Assembly (NCBI GenBank): GCA_947489925.1
Contig: CANLFK010000020.1
Span: 1 to 18,029 of the forward strand
Direction: 5' to 3'
Origin: Candidatus Caenarcanales bacterium
GTDB taxonomy: Bacteria; Cyanobacteriota; Vampirovibrionia; Caenarcaniphilales; Caenarcanaceae
DNA length: 18,029 bases
Below the pieces are notes generated by a model, which saw only the letters and a list, made by a program, of their open reading frames with translations, made no database searches and was not told the DNA's origin. Position numbers and translations under genes: made by a program. Shown here in pieces: positions 6,633-15,142 of the stretch. How positions within the stretch are numbered: position 1 is the first letter of the stretch; each line of letters opens with the position of its first letter.

Positions 6633-7138
6633 CTCTTAGAACTTTGTTTAATTCCTTCAATAAAAGTTTTCAAAAAATCCTCGAAATTTCTTTTATATTC
6701 TGGAATATCTTTTTTAATCTCTTCTTCTTTTATTTTAATTTTTAAACTACCAAAAATAGTCGGAACTTCAAGCTCTTCAAAATATTTTTTAAAATTATCC
6801 TTAATAAATTTACTAATTGGTTCTTTAGTTTTTTCTTGATACTCTAAAATTTTATAAATAATTTTTTCAATTAAATCATCAACCGTATGAACTCTACTTA
6901 AATTAATTCTTAAAGATAATAATCCTTCTTTTTCCGACAAATCTACCAAGAAATTTGCAAGCGAGCTTTTTCCAATTCCCCTTTCACCCGAAAGCCAAAC
7001 CATTTGCGTTCTTCTATGATTCCAAACAGGTTGTAAATCTTTTTTCCAGATTTCTCTCACCAAATCATCTCTCCCAAAGAACTTATCTGGCGGTAAAGGT
7101 TTTTGAGGATAGAATGGACTGTCTGGCTTTTCTCTCAT
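6614..7138 (-). pseudogene. N-terminal fragment of the interrupted AAA ATPase (Walker A half)
   Basis: Start at 7138 (MREKPDSPFYPQKPLPPDKF). The features are a leading FFGRDDLVREI box typical of AAA/ORC-like ATPases, Walker A GERGIGKSS at residues 51-59, then a helical region rich in Lys/Glu (about 90-160). The native sequence ends at ...GIKQSSK; the last residues RASEKF and the stop come from the inserted element. Without Walker B and the sensors this half cannot hydrolyse ATP, so the gene is inactive unless the two fragments associate. It is transcribed divergently from the helicase gene at 7364. Confidence 0.75.
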
Positions 7139-7174
7139 TCACTCGTTTAAGACTAGTATTAATGTATATTAAGT

Positions 7175-7180
7175 ATTATA
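7175..7180 (-). promoter_or_regulatory. Possible -10 element for the AAA ATPase gene
   Basis: On the minus strand the sequence reads TATAAT, about 37 bp before the ATPase start. No convincing -35 box lies at the right distance. The 225-bp divergent intergenic region (7139-7363) otherwise shows only AT-rich sequence, a small TTTGA/TCAAA inverted pair and the second copy of the 14-bp repeat. Confidence 0.25.
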
Positions 7181-7343
7181 CTATAAATCTTAATATGAGT
7201 TTGGTTTATTCCTTTCACGACTTGATCTGCCTAAAGCTATGGTACTTCACTCTTTAATTTGAGAAGAGAGTTTTTCAAACTTTTATTTGTTTGATTGTAA
7301 AATAAACCTTAGAAAATTAGGAATTTATAAATATAAGCACTTT

Positions 7344-7357
7344 GCTAACACTAAACT
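7344..7357 (+). repeat. 14-bp direct repeat GCTAACACTAAACT, copy 2
   Basis: Exact second copy of 5576-5589, ending 6 bp before the start codon of the helicase gene. The GAAAGA between the repeat and the ATG is the nearest thing to a ribosome binding site. Together the copies bound a ~1.77-kb segment containing the ATPase pseudogene. Confidence 0.5.
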
Positions 7358-7363
7358 GAAAGA

Positions 7364-9100
7364 ATGAAATTAACTAAAGAGCAGATTGAAATTATTAATT
7401 CGACTGGTAATATAAAAATAAATGCAGTTGCTGGCTCTGGGAAAACTACAACCATAATTGAATATGCAAAGGCAAAAGTCAGAGACAGTAAAATACTTTA
7501 TCTTGCTTTCAATAAATCTGTAAAACTAGAAGCTGTTAAAAGATTTGCTAATGAATGTTTATATAATGTGCAAGTTGAAACCGCTCATTCACTGGCTTAT
7601 AAACATATTGTTATGCAAAATAATTATAAAATAAGAAGTTTGGGTTATAAAACTAATGAAATTGTTGAATTACTTGGACTAGAAGGTAATGGCGAAAAAC
7701 ATAATGAATATATTTTGGCAAATCATATAAATAAATTAATTGCTTATTATTGTAATAGTGACAAGCAAAAAGTAAAAGATTTAAATTATACAGATATTCT
7801 CCCAGAGGGTAAAGCCAAAGAATTTGTTTTGAATTTTTATGATTATATTCAAAATCAAGCTCGTTTATTTTTAAATAAAATGAATAAAGGTGAAATTGAA
7901 ATTACACATGATTTTTACTTAAAAAAATTCCAGCTCTCTAATCCACAATTAAACTTTGATTATATATTATTTGATGAAGGGCAAGATGCTTCACCAGCTA
8001 TGTTAGATGTATTTTTTAAACAAAATGCAACCAAAGTTATTGTCGGAGATACTCATCAACAAATTTATGGCTGGCGATTTGCGGTTAATTCACTTGAGAA
8101 AGCCCAATTTAAAACATTTTATCTTTCAACTAGTTTTCGCTTTAGCCAAGATATTGCCGACCTTGCCATGGAAATTTTGCAATGGAAAAATCATATAAAT
8201 CATGATCAGGCTGAAAATCAGGTAACTATAATCAAAGGTAAAGGAATTGGCAAAGAATATAAAACCAAAGCAATACTCGCCAGAACTAATTTAGGATTAT
8301 TAGTCAAAGCTATTGAATATGTAACTGAAACCAAGAATGTTAAGCATATTTATTTTGAAGGAAATATTAATTCATATACTTATGCTGATGACGGAGCTTC
8401 TTTGTATGATGTTTTGAATTTGCATAATGGAAAGTATCATTTAATCAAAGATAAACTCATTAAAGAAATGAAAAATCTTGAAGAATTAGAAATTTATATT
8501 AATAAAACCGAAGATATTCAGCTTGGAATAATGGTTGAAATTATTAGAGAATATGGAAATAAAATCCCAGATATTATAAAAACCATAAAAAATAAACATG
8601 TTGAAAATAATGAAAAAGAAAAAGCCGAAATGATTTTCTCGACAGTTCACCGTTGCAAAGGCATGGAATACGATACTGTTCAATTAGTAAATGACTTTGT
8701 AACCGAAGAAAAACTGAAAAAAATCAAAGAAAAAAGCGATATGAATTTATCTCAATTAAATGAAGAAATTAATCTTTTATATGTAGCAATTACCCGAACC
8801 AAAAATAATATTCATATTCCTAAACCACTTTTACCAAGCAAATTTCCAAATTCTTCTAAAATTCAAATTATTAAAGTATTACCTTCTGAAGAGAAGAAAA
8901 TAATAAATAAAGATAAAACATATTCTGTAAATGAAGTTAGAGAAACACACAAAGGTGCTTACAAGCAATGGACAAAAGAATTAGATCGTGAACTTAGTAC
9001 AATGTATTACGATGATATTAATGTTCAAGATATGGCAAAGCACTTTGGCAGAACAAAAGGCTCTATAATTTCTAGAATACAAAAACTTGAATTAGAGTAG
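7364..9100 (+). CDS. UvrD/Rep-superfamily helicase, FBH1-like, with C-terminal HTH domain
   Basis: 578 residues with all SF1A helicase motifs: Q-motif and Walker A (AVAGSGKTT, 21-29), motif Ia ILYLAFNKSV, Walker B FDEGQD (204-208), motif III VGDTHQQIYGWRFAVNSL, motif IV FYLSTSFRFSQDIADLA, motif V STVHRCKGMEYDTVQLVNDF (Thr427, Lys432) and motif VI NLLYVAITRTK (470-480). The DEGQD-SPAMLD, GDTHQQIY-AVN and GMEYDTV-DF wording resembles the eukaryotic F-box helicase FBH1 more than bacterial UvrD, Rep or PcrA. The protein is also shorter, without large 1B/2B insertions. Residues ~530-578 (YKQWTKELDREL, then DMAKHFGRTKGSIISRIQKL) form a helix-turn-helix of the Myb/GcrA-like kind that probably binds DNA. 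It should be a 3'-5' DNA helicase in repair, recombination control or defence. The gene looks intact. Confidence 0.88.
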   Translation: MKLTKEQIEIINSTGNIKINAVAGSGKTTTIIEYAKAKVRDSKILYLAFNKSVKLEAVKRFANECLYNVQVETAHSLAYKHIVMQNNYKIRSLGYKTNEIVELLGLEGNGEKHNEYILANHINKLIAYYCNSDKQKVKDLNYTDILPEGKAKEFVLNFYDYIQNQARLFLNKMNKGEIEITHDFYLKKFQLSNPQLNFDYILFDEGQDASPAMLDVFFKQNATKVIVGDTHQQIYGWRFAVNSLEKAQFKTFYLSTSFRFSQDIADLAMEILQWKNHINHDQAENQVTIIKGKGIGKEYKTKAILARTNLGLLVKAIEYVTETKNVKHIYFEGNINSYTYADDGASLYDVLNLHNGKYHLIKDKLIKEMKNLEELEIYINKTEDIQLGIMVEIIREYGNKIPDIIKTIKNKHVENNEKEKAEMIFSTVHRCKGMEYDTVQLVNDFVTEEKLKKIKEKSDMNLSQLNEEINLLYVAITRTKNNIHIPKPLLPSKFPNSSKIQIIKVLPSEEKKIINKDKTYSVNEVRETHKGAYKQWTKELDRELSTMYYDDINVQDMAKHFGRTKGSIISRIQKLELE

Positions 9101-9219
9101 TAATGTCAAACACCTTAAATAAAAGCTGAAAAGTAAATTTTCTAAGTTCAAAACCTTTATTAAGTGGTATAAAAGAAAATAAGTGCAAAAATTAAAAAGT
9201 TAAACCGAGAGAGTGAATT

Positions 9220-9570
9220 ATGTCAAAAATTGGTAAATTAGCAATGGCAAGTTTAAAAGTATTTCGCAAAGATTTAGAAGAGAATTTGGCGGAATTAGTT
9301 GATGAATTTGGTTTAAACAATAAATTTTGTCAAAATGGTGAATCTTTAAATCAATTAATTGAAGAGAAAAGAGAAAAATTAATTAAAAAAGTAAATGGTT
9401 TCTGCGACAAATTACAAAATGAAATTAAAGAGTCTGATGAAGACAGTTCAGAATTTAAAAATGATAATTCTCAAAATAAAGTTTTAGAAGATTTAACACT
9501 AAGCATCAAAGAATTATCTCATCAGATGAAACAAATACAAGATGAAATGCAAGAATTAAAGAATAAATAA
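9220..9570 (+). CDS. Small coiled-coil protein upstream of the ABC1/UbiB kinase
   Basis: This 116-residue, highly charged protein is not assigned to a family. It has no signal peptide or TM segment. An N-terminal helical region (KLAMASLKVFRKDLEENLAE) leads to a Lys/Glu-rich helix, then an Asp/Ser/Asn-rich linker (~75-88). A C-terminal heptad-like coiled coil runs from LEDLTLSIKELSHQMKQI to the end. The layout recalls phasin-like proteins or small coiled-coil helpers such as UbiK, but that is only resemblance. It starts the run that continues with the kinase (17-bp gap), so joint expression is likely. GAGAGAG 8-14 nt before the ATG is one of the few Shine-Dalgarno-like stretches in the window. 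Confidence 0.6.
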   Translation: MSKIGKLAMASLKVFRKDLEENLAELVDEFGLNNKFCQNGESLNQLIEEKREKLIKKVNGFCDKLQNEIKESDEDSSEFKNDNSQNKVLEDLTLSIKELSHQMKQIQDEMQELKNK

Positions 9571-9587
9571 TTTTCTTTTAAATTCTA

Positions 9588-11357
9588 ATGAAATATTATT
9601 CAGCTTTGGCAAAGGCTAAATTTTCAATTCCCGAAAAACCTTTATTGCCGAATTGGTCAGTTTTTAAATTTTTAAATTTTATTTTTGATTTAATTATTTT
9701 GTCCTTTTATGCACTTGCTAATAAACGATTTCGCAAAGCCAGTAAATTAGCTTTCACTTTATGGCTAGGAGCTTGGCAAGAAGTTGAATTTGAGAGAAAT
9801 AAAAAAAACCCTCTCATTCAAAAACAAATTAAAAATTTAAGAATAAAAAATGCCGAAAGAATTCATGCTAGTTTAAGTTCTTTAGGGGCGGCTTTTATTA
9901 AAGTTGGTCAGTTTTTATCAGTTCGTGAAGATATTGTTCCAGCCGAATATGTTGATAAATTAGCTTCTTTGCAAGATTATGCAAATCCTTTGCCGATTGA
10001 AACTATTATTAATATTCTCGAAAAATCTTTAAAAGCTCCAGTTGGTAAGTTGTTTGAAAGTATTGAACAAAAACCTTTAGCTTCAGCTAGTATTGGGCAA
10101 GTTCACAAAGCTATTACTTTAAGTGGCAAAGAAATTGTTTTAAAAGTACAAAGACCAGATTTAGAAGAAATTTTTTTGGAAGATATTAGTATTGCAAGGG
10201 CTTTTTCAGTTTTTTTTGAAAGGCATATTGCATGGGTCAAAAACAAATCTTGGCCAGAAATTTGTGATGAATTTGGAAAAGTGCTTTTTGAAGAAATAGA
10301 CTTTAAGCAAGAAGCTTTGAATGCTGAAAGAATGCGTTTAAACTTGTGTTATGACCATGCAGACTTAATTATTCCGCAAGTTTCTTGGGATTTTGTTAGT
10401 AAAAATACTTTGGCTTTGGAATATGTACCGGGTTATAAAATTAATGATACAAAGGCTTTAATATTTGTGGGGAATAATAAAGACTGGATTTGTAAAAAGC
10501 TTTTGGATATTTTTTATGATCAGTTTTTTAAGCATGGCTTTTTTCATGCAGATCCGCATCCCGGTAATATTGCCATTAATGAAGAAGGTAAATTAATTCT
10601 TTATGATTTTGGTATGACTTATAAAATTGACCAAAAAGTTCGTGATAATTTTCAGGATGCGATTTTAGCTTTGGTTAGTCAGAATACAAATAAATTAATT
10701 AATACTTTAAGTTTAATGGGTTTACTGCGTGATGGGGCTGATTTAGAGCTTTTGGGTAAAGTAATTCAAAAAACAACTTATAAATATTATAGTGGTGGTA
10801 ATTTTAAAGAATTAAATTTAGATAATATAAAAGAAGATATAAATAAAATAATTGCTGACAATCCAATTCATATGCCGCCAAGCTTAGCTTATTTCTTTCG
10901 GACTATTGGATTATTAGAGGGTTTATGCCGTGGTTTTAATCCGAATTTTGATTTTATTATGGCTTTAAAACCTTATAGTGAAAAATGGTTAAATTCTTCG
11001 AGTAAAACTAATATTATTGAAAAAATGGCTTTAAAAATTGGCGGAAAAGCTTTAGCCGAAAATACTGAATTAATAGGTTTACTTGCTTTACCAATGAAAG
11101 CCTTAGAATTAATAGACAAAATTAATAATGGAAATTTGCAAGTACCAATTAATTTACAACCTTTAGAAAAGAAAATTACGCATATTGAAAATATTACCAA
11201 AGGAATTGCTTTTATGTTTTTAGGTACTATTATTTTATTAGCTTCGGTGGGAGCTTTTCAGCTAAATAAACTTGATTATAATTATTTTTTGATTATTACC
11301 AGTTTAGGAAGTTTACTTTTACTTTTTGGCTTTAAACTTATTATTTATAATAATTAA
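9588..11357 (+). CDS. ubiB: ABC1/UbiB (ADCK-like) atypical kinase, membrane-anchored
   Basis: 589 residues. The family-specific motifs are all visible: KVGQ (105-108) in FIKVGQFLSVREDIVP, the Ala-rich nucleotide loop ASASIGQVHKA (165-175), the lysine in VLKVQRP (Lys186), the Glu in FEEIDFKQEALNAERM, catalytic HADPHPGN (320-327) and metal-binding YDFGM (Asp340). Two C-terminal hydrophobic segments (about 541-560 and 566-586) anchor it in the membrane, as in UbiB. UbiB/COQ8 proteins support ubiquinone biosynthesis by ATPase activity; in cyanobacteria-related lineages the quinone or prenyl-lipid substrate may differ. rsmI follows after only 5 bp. No Shine-Dalgarno sequence precedes the start. 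Confidence 0.93.
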   Translation: MKYYSALAKAKFSIPEKPLLPNWSVFKFLNFIFDLIILSFYALANKRFRKASKLAFTLWLGAWQEVEFERNKKNPLIQKQIKNLRIKNAERIHASLSSLGAAFIKVGQFLSVREDIVPAEYVDKLASLQDYANPLPIETIINILEKSLKAPVGKLFESIEQKPLASASIGQVHKAITLSGKEIVLKVQRPDLEEIFLEDISIARAFSVFFERHIAWVKNKSWPEICDEFGKVLFEEIDFKQEALNAERMRLNLCYDHADLIIPQVSWDFVSKNTLALEYVPGYKINDTKALIFVGNNKDWICKKLLDIFYDQFFKHGFFHADPHPGNIAINEEGKLILYDFGMTYKIDQKVRDNFQDAILALVSQNTNKLINTLSLMGLLRDGADLELLGKVIQKTTYKYYSGGNFKELNLDNIKEDINKIIADNPIHMPPSLAYFFRTIGLLEGLCRGFNPNFDFIMALKPYSEKWLNSSSKTNIIEKMALKIGGKALAENTELIGLLALPMKALELIDKINNGNLQVPINLQPLEKKITHIENITKGIAFMFLGTIILLASVGAFQLNKLDYNYFLIITSLGSLLLLFGFKLIIYNN

Positions 11358-11362
11358 AAACC

Positions 11363-12082
11363 ATGATTAAAGAAGAAAAAGACTTTGCAATTGAAAACGC
11401 CTTGTACATGGTGGCAACACCGATTGGGAATTTACAAGATTTAACTTTAAGAGCTTTTAATGTTTTAAAAAATGTTGATTTTATTGCTTGCGAAGATAGC
11501 CGAGAAGCTGGAAAGCTGATGAAAAGCTTAGACTTAAAAAAAGAATTTATTATTTGTCATGCTCATAATGAACAAAAAAAAGCTATTTATATTGCAGAAT
11601 TAATTCAAAATGGAAAATCAATTGCTTATATTTCGGATGCAGGTACTCCTTGTATGTCTGATCCTGGCAACTTTGTAGTGCGGGAAGTACAAAAACTTGG
11701 CTTTAAAATTATACCAATACCCGGTGCTTCAGCTTTAACCAGTATTTTGTCGGTTTGTAGTTTTAATTTGGCTAAAGGTTTTTATTTTGCTGGTTTTATG
11801 CCTCGCACCGAAACTAAAATTATTAAATTAGCTAATAAGTCTTTAAATGAAATGGAAATACCTTTAATCGCTTTAGAATCGCCTTATCGCATAGAAAAAA
11901 CTTTAAATATTTTAGCCAAAGACTTTGCTGAATATAATATTTGTTTGGGTAGAGAACTTACTAAATTTTATGAACAAATTATATATAGTAATTTACTTGA
12001 ATTAAGTACTAATACTAATTTAATTAAAAAAGGTGAATTTATTTTAGTTATTAATACTTTAAAAGGCTCACTGAAAGACTAA
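11363..12082 (+). CDS. rsmI: 16S rRNA (cytidine(1402)-2'-O)-methyltransferase
   Basis: RsmI uses SAM to methylate the ribose of C1402 in 16S rRNA, in the ribosomal P site, together with RsmH. Family motifs are ALYMVATPIGNLQDLTLRA, VDFIACEDSREAGKL, ISDAGTPCMSDPGNFVVREV, PIPGASALTSILSV, FYFAGFMPR, LIALESPYRI and LGRELTKFYEQI. The 239 residues are about 40 fewer than usual; the C-terminal helical domain appears absent, since the protein stops soon after KKGEFILVI. It is the last gene of the 9220-12082 run and converges on the membrane-protein gene with a 24-bp gap. Confidence 0.95.
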   Translation: MIKEEKDFAIENALYMVATPIGNLQDLTLRAFNVLKNVDFIACEDSREAGKLMKSLDLKKEFIICHAHNEQKKAIYIAELIQNGKSIAYISDAGTPCMSDPGNFVVREVQKLGFKIIPIPGASALTSILSVCSFNLAKGFYFAGFMPRTETKIIKLANKSLNEMEIPLIALESPYRIEKTLNILAKDFAEYNICLGRELTKFYEQIIYSNLLELSTNTNLIKKGEFILVINTLKGSLKD

Positions 12083-12106
12083 AAATAAAGAAAACTTAAA
12101 TTAATG

Positions 12107-13501
12107 CTAGTCTCTTTGAATTAAGTTTTTATCTTTTTTGGTGGCTATGAAAACAATTAATAAGCTTAAAAAAGTACATATTAATACAGTTATTAGTTTT
12201 TGTATGCGATTAGTAGAATTACCAATTGCAAATAATTCGGAGCTTAAATTGCTGACTAGTAACATAAAATAAGGCCAAATTAAAATAAAGTTATTTTCTG
12301 GATCAAAAGATTTATAAATAAATTCACCCAAAACTGCAATCAAAATTGCTCCAACTGAAAAAGCAATATAAAAGCTGGCATTTGCCTCTTGGTGAAGAAA
12401 ATAATTAAATCCTAAAGCAATAAAGCAAGCTAGAAAATATAAATAATAAGACTTTAATTTATTAATAAGTGGTATTAAAAGTGGTATTAAAAAGCCAAAA
12501 TATAAGCTAGCACTGACATAACTATGCATAAGATTAATACCAGTTAAATTATCATTTTTAGCAAACATAAATATTTGTAAAGTACTTCTGAATAATAAAA
12601 ATAAGACAAAGTTTATATTAAAAGAACTAATAGCCAAAATAATCCAAGCCCAGCTACCAATCAAACGAGAAGCTATTAAAGTTAAAGCTCCAATTAAAAG
12701 TAAATTTAAAATAGCAAATGAAATAGTATTTGGGTTTTTATTATCAGTTGAATCTTTTAAAAAACTGAAAATATAATTAGAAATTAAACCTAATAAAAAA
12801 ATAAAAATCCAAGAAATGCTTTGAGAGAGCTTAAATAAAAAGATATTTTGTGAAAAAGAAAATAAAATTCCGATCGAAAAAAGACTTAAAATACTGATTT
12901 GTAAGAATGTATTTAATTTAGTTTGTGTAAAAATATAGTCTTTTAATGCTTGTATTATAGATCTTAAACCTAAAGATATTAATAAAAAATGATAATAATT
13001 TGTTTGCAGAAAGTCATCTGGAGCATTAATATTTATAATCCAATATAAACCAGTTAAATAAAGTAAGCTTGGTAATATTAAATTTAAGTTAGTTTTTTGA
13101 TTATTTGTATTAGAAGTAAATTGAGTTAAAACTAAGCCAATTGCTGAATTAACTATAATAAAATTAATTGAATCTTGATTATGAAAAACTAAATTAAAAA
13201 TTAAAACTAAAGAAAATAAAAGCAAATTATTTTTCAAATAAGCAAATTCTGGTTTAATAAAAAAACTCAATAACAAAGCTAAAGCAAAAGAAAATAATAA
13301 ACTAATTAAGCTAAAAAGCTGATTAGCAGAAGAGTTTAAGCTTAATTGAATAATTATAATTGGCAAAATACTAATTAAAGCCATTTTCCAAGAAAAAGAA
13401 TTTGTATTTTTGCTAAAAGGATTTGTTTTTTTATATTTAATTATTTCAAGCAAACAACCAATAAAAACAAAGAGTGCAAATATTGAAAAGACTAAAACCA
13501 T
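12107..13501 (-). CDS. Polytopic integral membrane protein of unknown function
   Basis: 464 residues, almost wholly hydrophobic, with about 12-14 predicted membrane segments from MVLVFSIFALFVFIGCLLE to a last helix TVLICTFLSLLIVFIA, then a short basic tail (TKKDKNLIQRD). The longest soluble stretches are only 10-20 residues (e.g. DPENNF, LKDSTDNKNPN). No transporter, polymerase or oxidoreductase signature is recognisable, although charged and polar residues inside helices suggest transport or lipid-linked chemistry. The gene is among the most AT-rich stretches in the window (line 13381-13440 has 12 G/C in 60), which inflates Phe/Leu/Ile/Asn content. It is divergent from the folate enzyme gene at 13612 with a 110-bp gap. 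The start at 13501 follows no Shine-Dalgarno sequence. Confidence 0.75.
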   Translation of the reverse strand: MVLVFSIFALFVFIGCLLEIIKYKKTNPFSKNTNSFSWKMALISILPIIIIQLSLNSSANQLFSLISLLFSFALALLLSFFIKPEFAYLKNNLLLFSLVLIFNLVFHNQDSINFIIVNSAIGLVLTQFTSNTNNQKTNLNLILPSLLYLTGLYWIININAPDDFLQTNYYHFLLISLGLRSIIQALKDYIFTQTKLNTFLQISILSLFSIGILFSFSQNIFLFKLSQSISWIFIFLLGLISNYIFSFLKDSTDNKNPNTISFAILNLLLIGALTLIASRLIGSWAWIILAISSFNINFVLFLLFRSTLQIFMFAKNDNLTGINLMHSYVSASLYFGFLIPLLIPLINKLKSYYLYFLACFIALGFNYFLHQEANASFYIAFSVGAILIAVLGEFIYKSFDPENNFILIWPYFMLLVSNLSSELFAIGNSTNRIQKLITVLICTFLSLLIVFIATKKDKNLIQRD

Positions 13502-13611
13502 GAATTCAAGAAGTAAAAATTTATATGAATAATTTTAGAGTAAAAATACTTAACCTGTCGATAAAATCATTAAATTAAAAATATTATTACAAAAATTCAA
13601 ACTACTAATTT

Positions 13612-14241
13612 ATGAATTTAATTAATGAAGATGAAATTGCCCAACAGAAAAGTCATTTACGCCAACAATATAAACAAGTTTTAAACTCTTTACAAATGAA
13701 TAATCAAATACAAATTATTTCGACTCAAGTTTGTCATTTAGTACAGGAAAATTGGGATTTGATTATTGGGAAAAACAAAAATATACTTTTTTATTGGCCT
13801 TTTGGCTCTGAAATTGATCTTAAACCGCTGATAATTCAAGCTTTGCAAAATAATAAAAAAGCTTATTTACCTTTCAGCCCATCTAAAAACCAAATAGCTT
13901 ATACACAAATAAATTTGCAACACTTTAATAATTCAGGTACAGCTTTAAAAAAGGGAATTTGGGGCAATTTAGAAGCTTTTGACAAAAATTATTTAACTGA
14001 TTTTAAAATTCCAGATTTAGTTTTTGTGCCAGCTTTAGCTTTTGACCAAAGTTTTAATCGTTTAGGTCGTGGGCTTGGTTTTTATGATCGACTTTTGGCT
14101 AATTTACACATTAATTGTCAAGTTTACGGATTAATTCCAAATATTTTATTTTTGCCACCGCATTCAATTCCAAAACAAGCTTGGGACTTTGCTGTGCCAA
14201 ATATTATTACCGAAAAACAAATAATTATTTCAAATCAATAA
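13612..14241 (+). CDS. fau: 5-formyltetrahydrofolate cyclo-ligase
   Basis: This ATP-dependent enzyme converts 5-formyl-THF to 5,10-methenyl-THF and so recycles folate. Its 209 residues match the family. Motifs are an N-terminal KSHLRQQYKQVL (substrate/ATP-binding Lys/Arg helix), ILFYWPFGSEIDLKPLI, KKAYLPF, the KKGIWGN segment matching the family's GI(W/L)EP region, and the P-loop-like RLGRGLGFYDRLL (150-162) after PALAFD. It overlaps the 3' end of pdxA by 17 bp tail-to-tail. Its promoter should lie in the 110-bp divergent gap upstream, but I see no clear box pair there. Confidence 0.92.
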   Translation: MNLINEDEIAQQKSHLRQQYKQVLNSLQMNNQIQIISTQVCHLVQENWDLIIGKNKNILFYWPFGSEIDLKPLIIQALQNNKKAYLPFSPSKNQIAYTQINLQHFNNSGTALKKGIWGNLEAFDKNYLTDFKIPDLVFVPALAFDQSFNRLGRGLGFYDRLLANLHINCQVYGLIPNILFLPPHSIPKQAWDFAVPNIITEKQIIISNQ

Positions 14242-15142
14242 CCTGAGAGCATAAATCTAAGCAAGTTTTAATTGCTTGCAAAAAAGGTTTGTGATCGGCT
14301 TTATTTTGCCCAACTATATCGTAAGCCGTGCCATGGTCTGGGGAAGTACGCAGAAATGGCAAACCAATTGAAATATTAACTGCCAAAAAATTAGTAATTG
14401 TTTTTATTAAAGGCAAAACTTGATCATGATAAGGAGCTAAATAAGTATCATATTCTGGTTTTTGTTTTTGTAAATAAGCTTTCGCAGAGCTTGTCCAAAT
14501 ATAATCTGGCGAAAAAGGCCCAGCAATATTTAAATCTTTAGCCCAATTATTCCAGTATAATTTTTCCTCATCACCAATTTCACCATTTTCGCCACCATGC
14601 GGGTTTAAACCAGCCAAGGCAATTTTTGGATTTTTTATTTTTAAATATTTTTGCAAAAAGTCTTTTAAGGTTTTAATACTTTGCTCAAACCGTTCATAAT
14701 TTAAGCTCTCAGGAACTTGTTTTAAAGCAATATGTCTGGTTAATAATAAAATAAGCCAATTATCTGCCATAAATAGCATTTCAGCCGCTGTCTGACACTT
14801 AAAAGCCAAAAACTCGGTTTGACCTTTAAATTTATGTCCAGATTTCGCCCATTTAGCCTTATTAATTGGTCCAGTAATTAAACCCGCAAAGTTTGCTTCC
14901 AAACAAGTTTCAGTGGCTAATTTTAAGCATTCAAAACTATGTTCGCTTTTTGTGTCTAAATTAACTTGAATTAAATTTAATTGCCCAATTTCTTTAATGA
15001 GTGAAGAGTCTCCAAATAAATAAATTTCAAAATTATCTTTAAATGGAAATAAATTATTTTGTAAAATAAAGTTTAAAACTTCTAAGCCAATTCCAGCTTC
15101 ATCACCATAAGTCAGAGCAATTTTTATTTTATTTTTTTGCAT
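14225..15142 (-). CDS. pdxA: 4-hydroxythreonine-4-phosphate dehydrogenase
   Basis: PdxA oxidises 4-phosphohydroxy-L-threonine in the DXP-dependent route to pyridoxal 5'-phosphate. Motifs are YGDEAGIGLEVL (family GDPAGIGPE; the Pro/Ala changes are mild), LITGPINKAKW, KGQTEFLA, LTRHIALKQVP, LAGLNPHGGENGEIGDEE, LAPYHDQVLPLIK and IGLPFLRTSPDHGTAYDI. The three metal-binding histidines map to His137, His182 and His239. 305 residues is slightly short of the usual ~330. The ATG lies inside the 3' end of infC (14-bp overlap), which indicates translational coupling in one tRNA-Leu-infC-pdxA transcript. Confidence 0.95.
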   Translation of the reverse strand: MQKNKIKIALTYGDEAGIGLEVLNFILQNNLFPFKDNFEIYLFGDSSLIKEIGQLNLIQVNLDTKSEHSFECLKLATETCLEANFAGLITGPINKAKWAKSGHKFKGQTEFLAFKCQTAAEMLFMADNWLILLLTRHIALKQVPESLNYERFEQSIKTLKDFLQKYLKIKNPKIALAGLNPHGGENGEIGDEEKLYWNNWAKDLNIAGPFSPDYIWTSSAKAYLQKQKPEYDTYLAPYHDQVLPLIKTITNFLAVNISIGLPFLRTSPDHGTAYDIVGQNKADHKPFLQAIKTCLDLCSQVIDLK

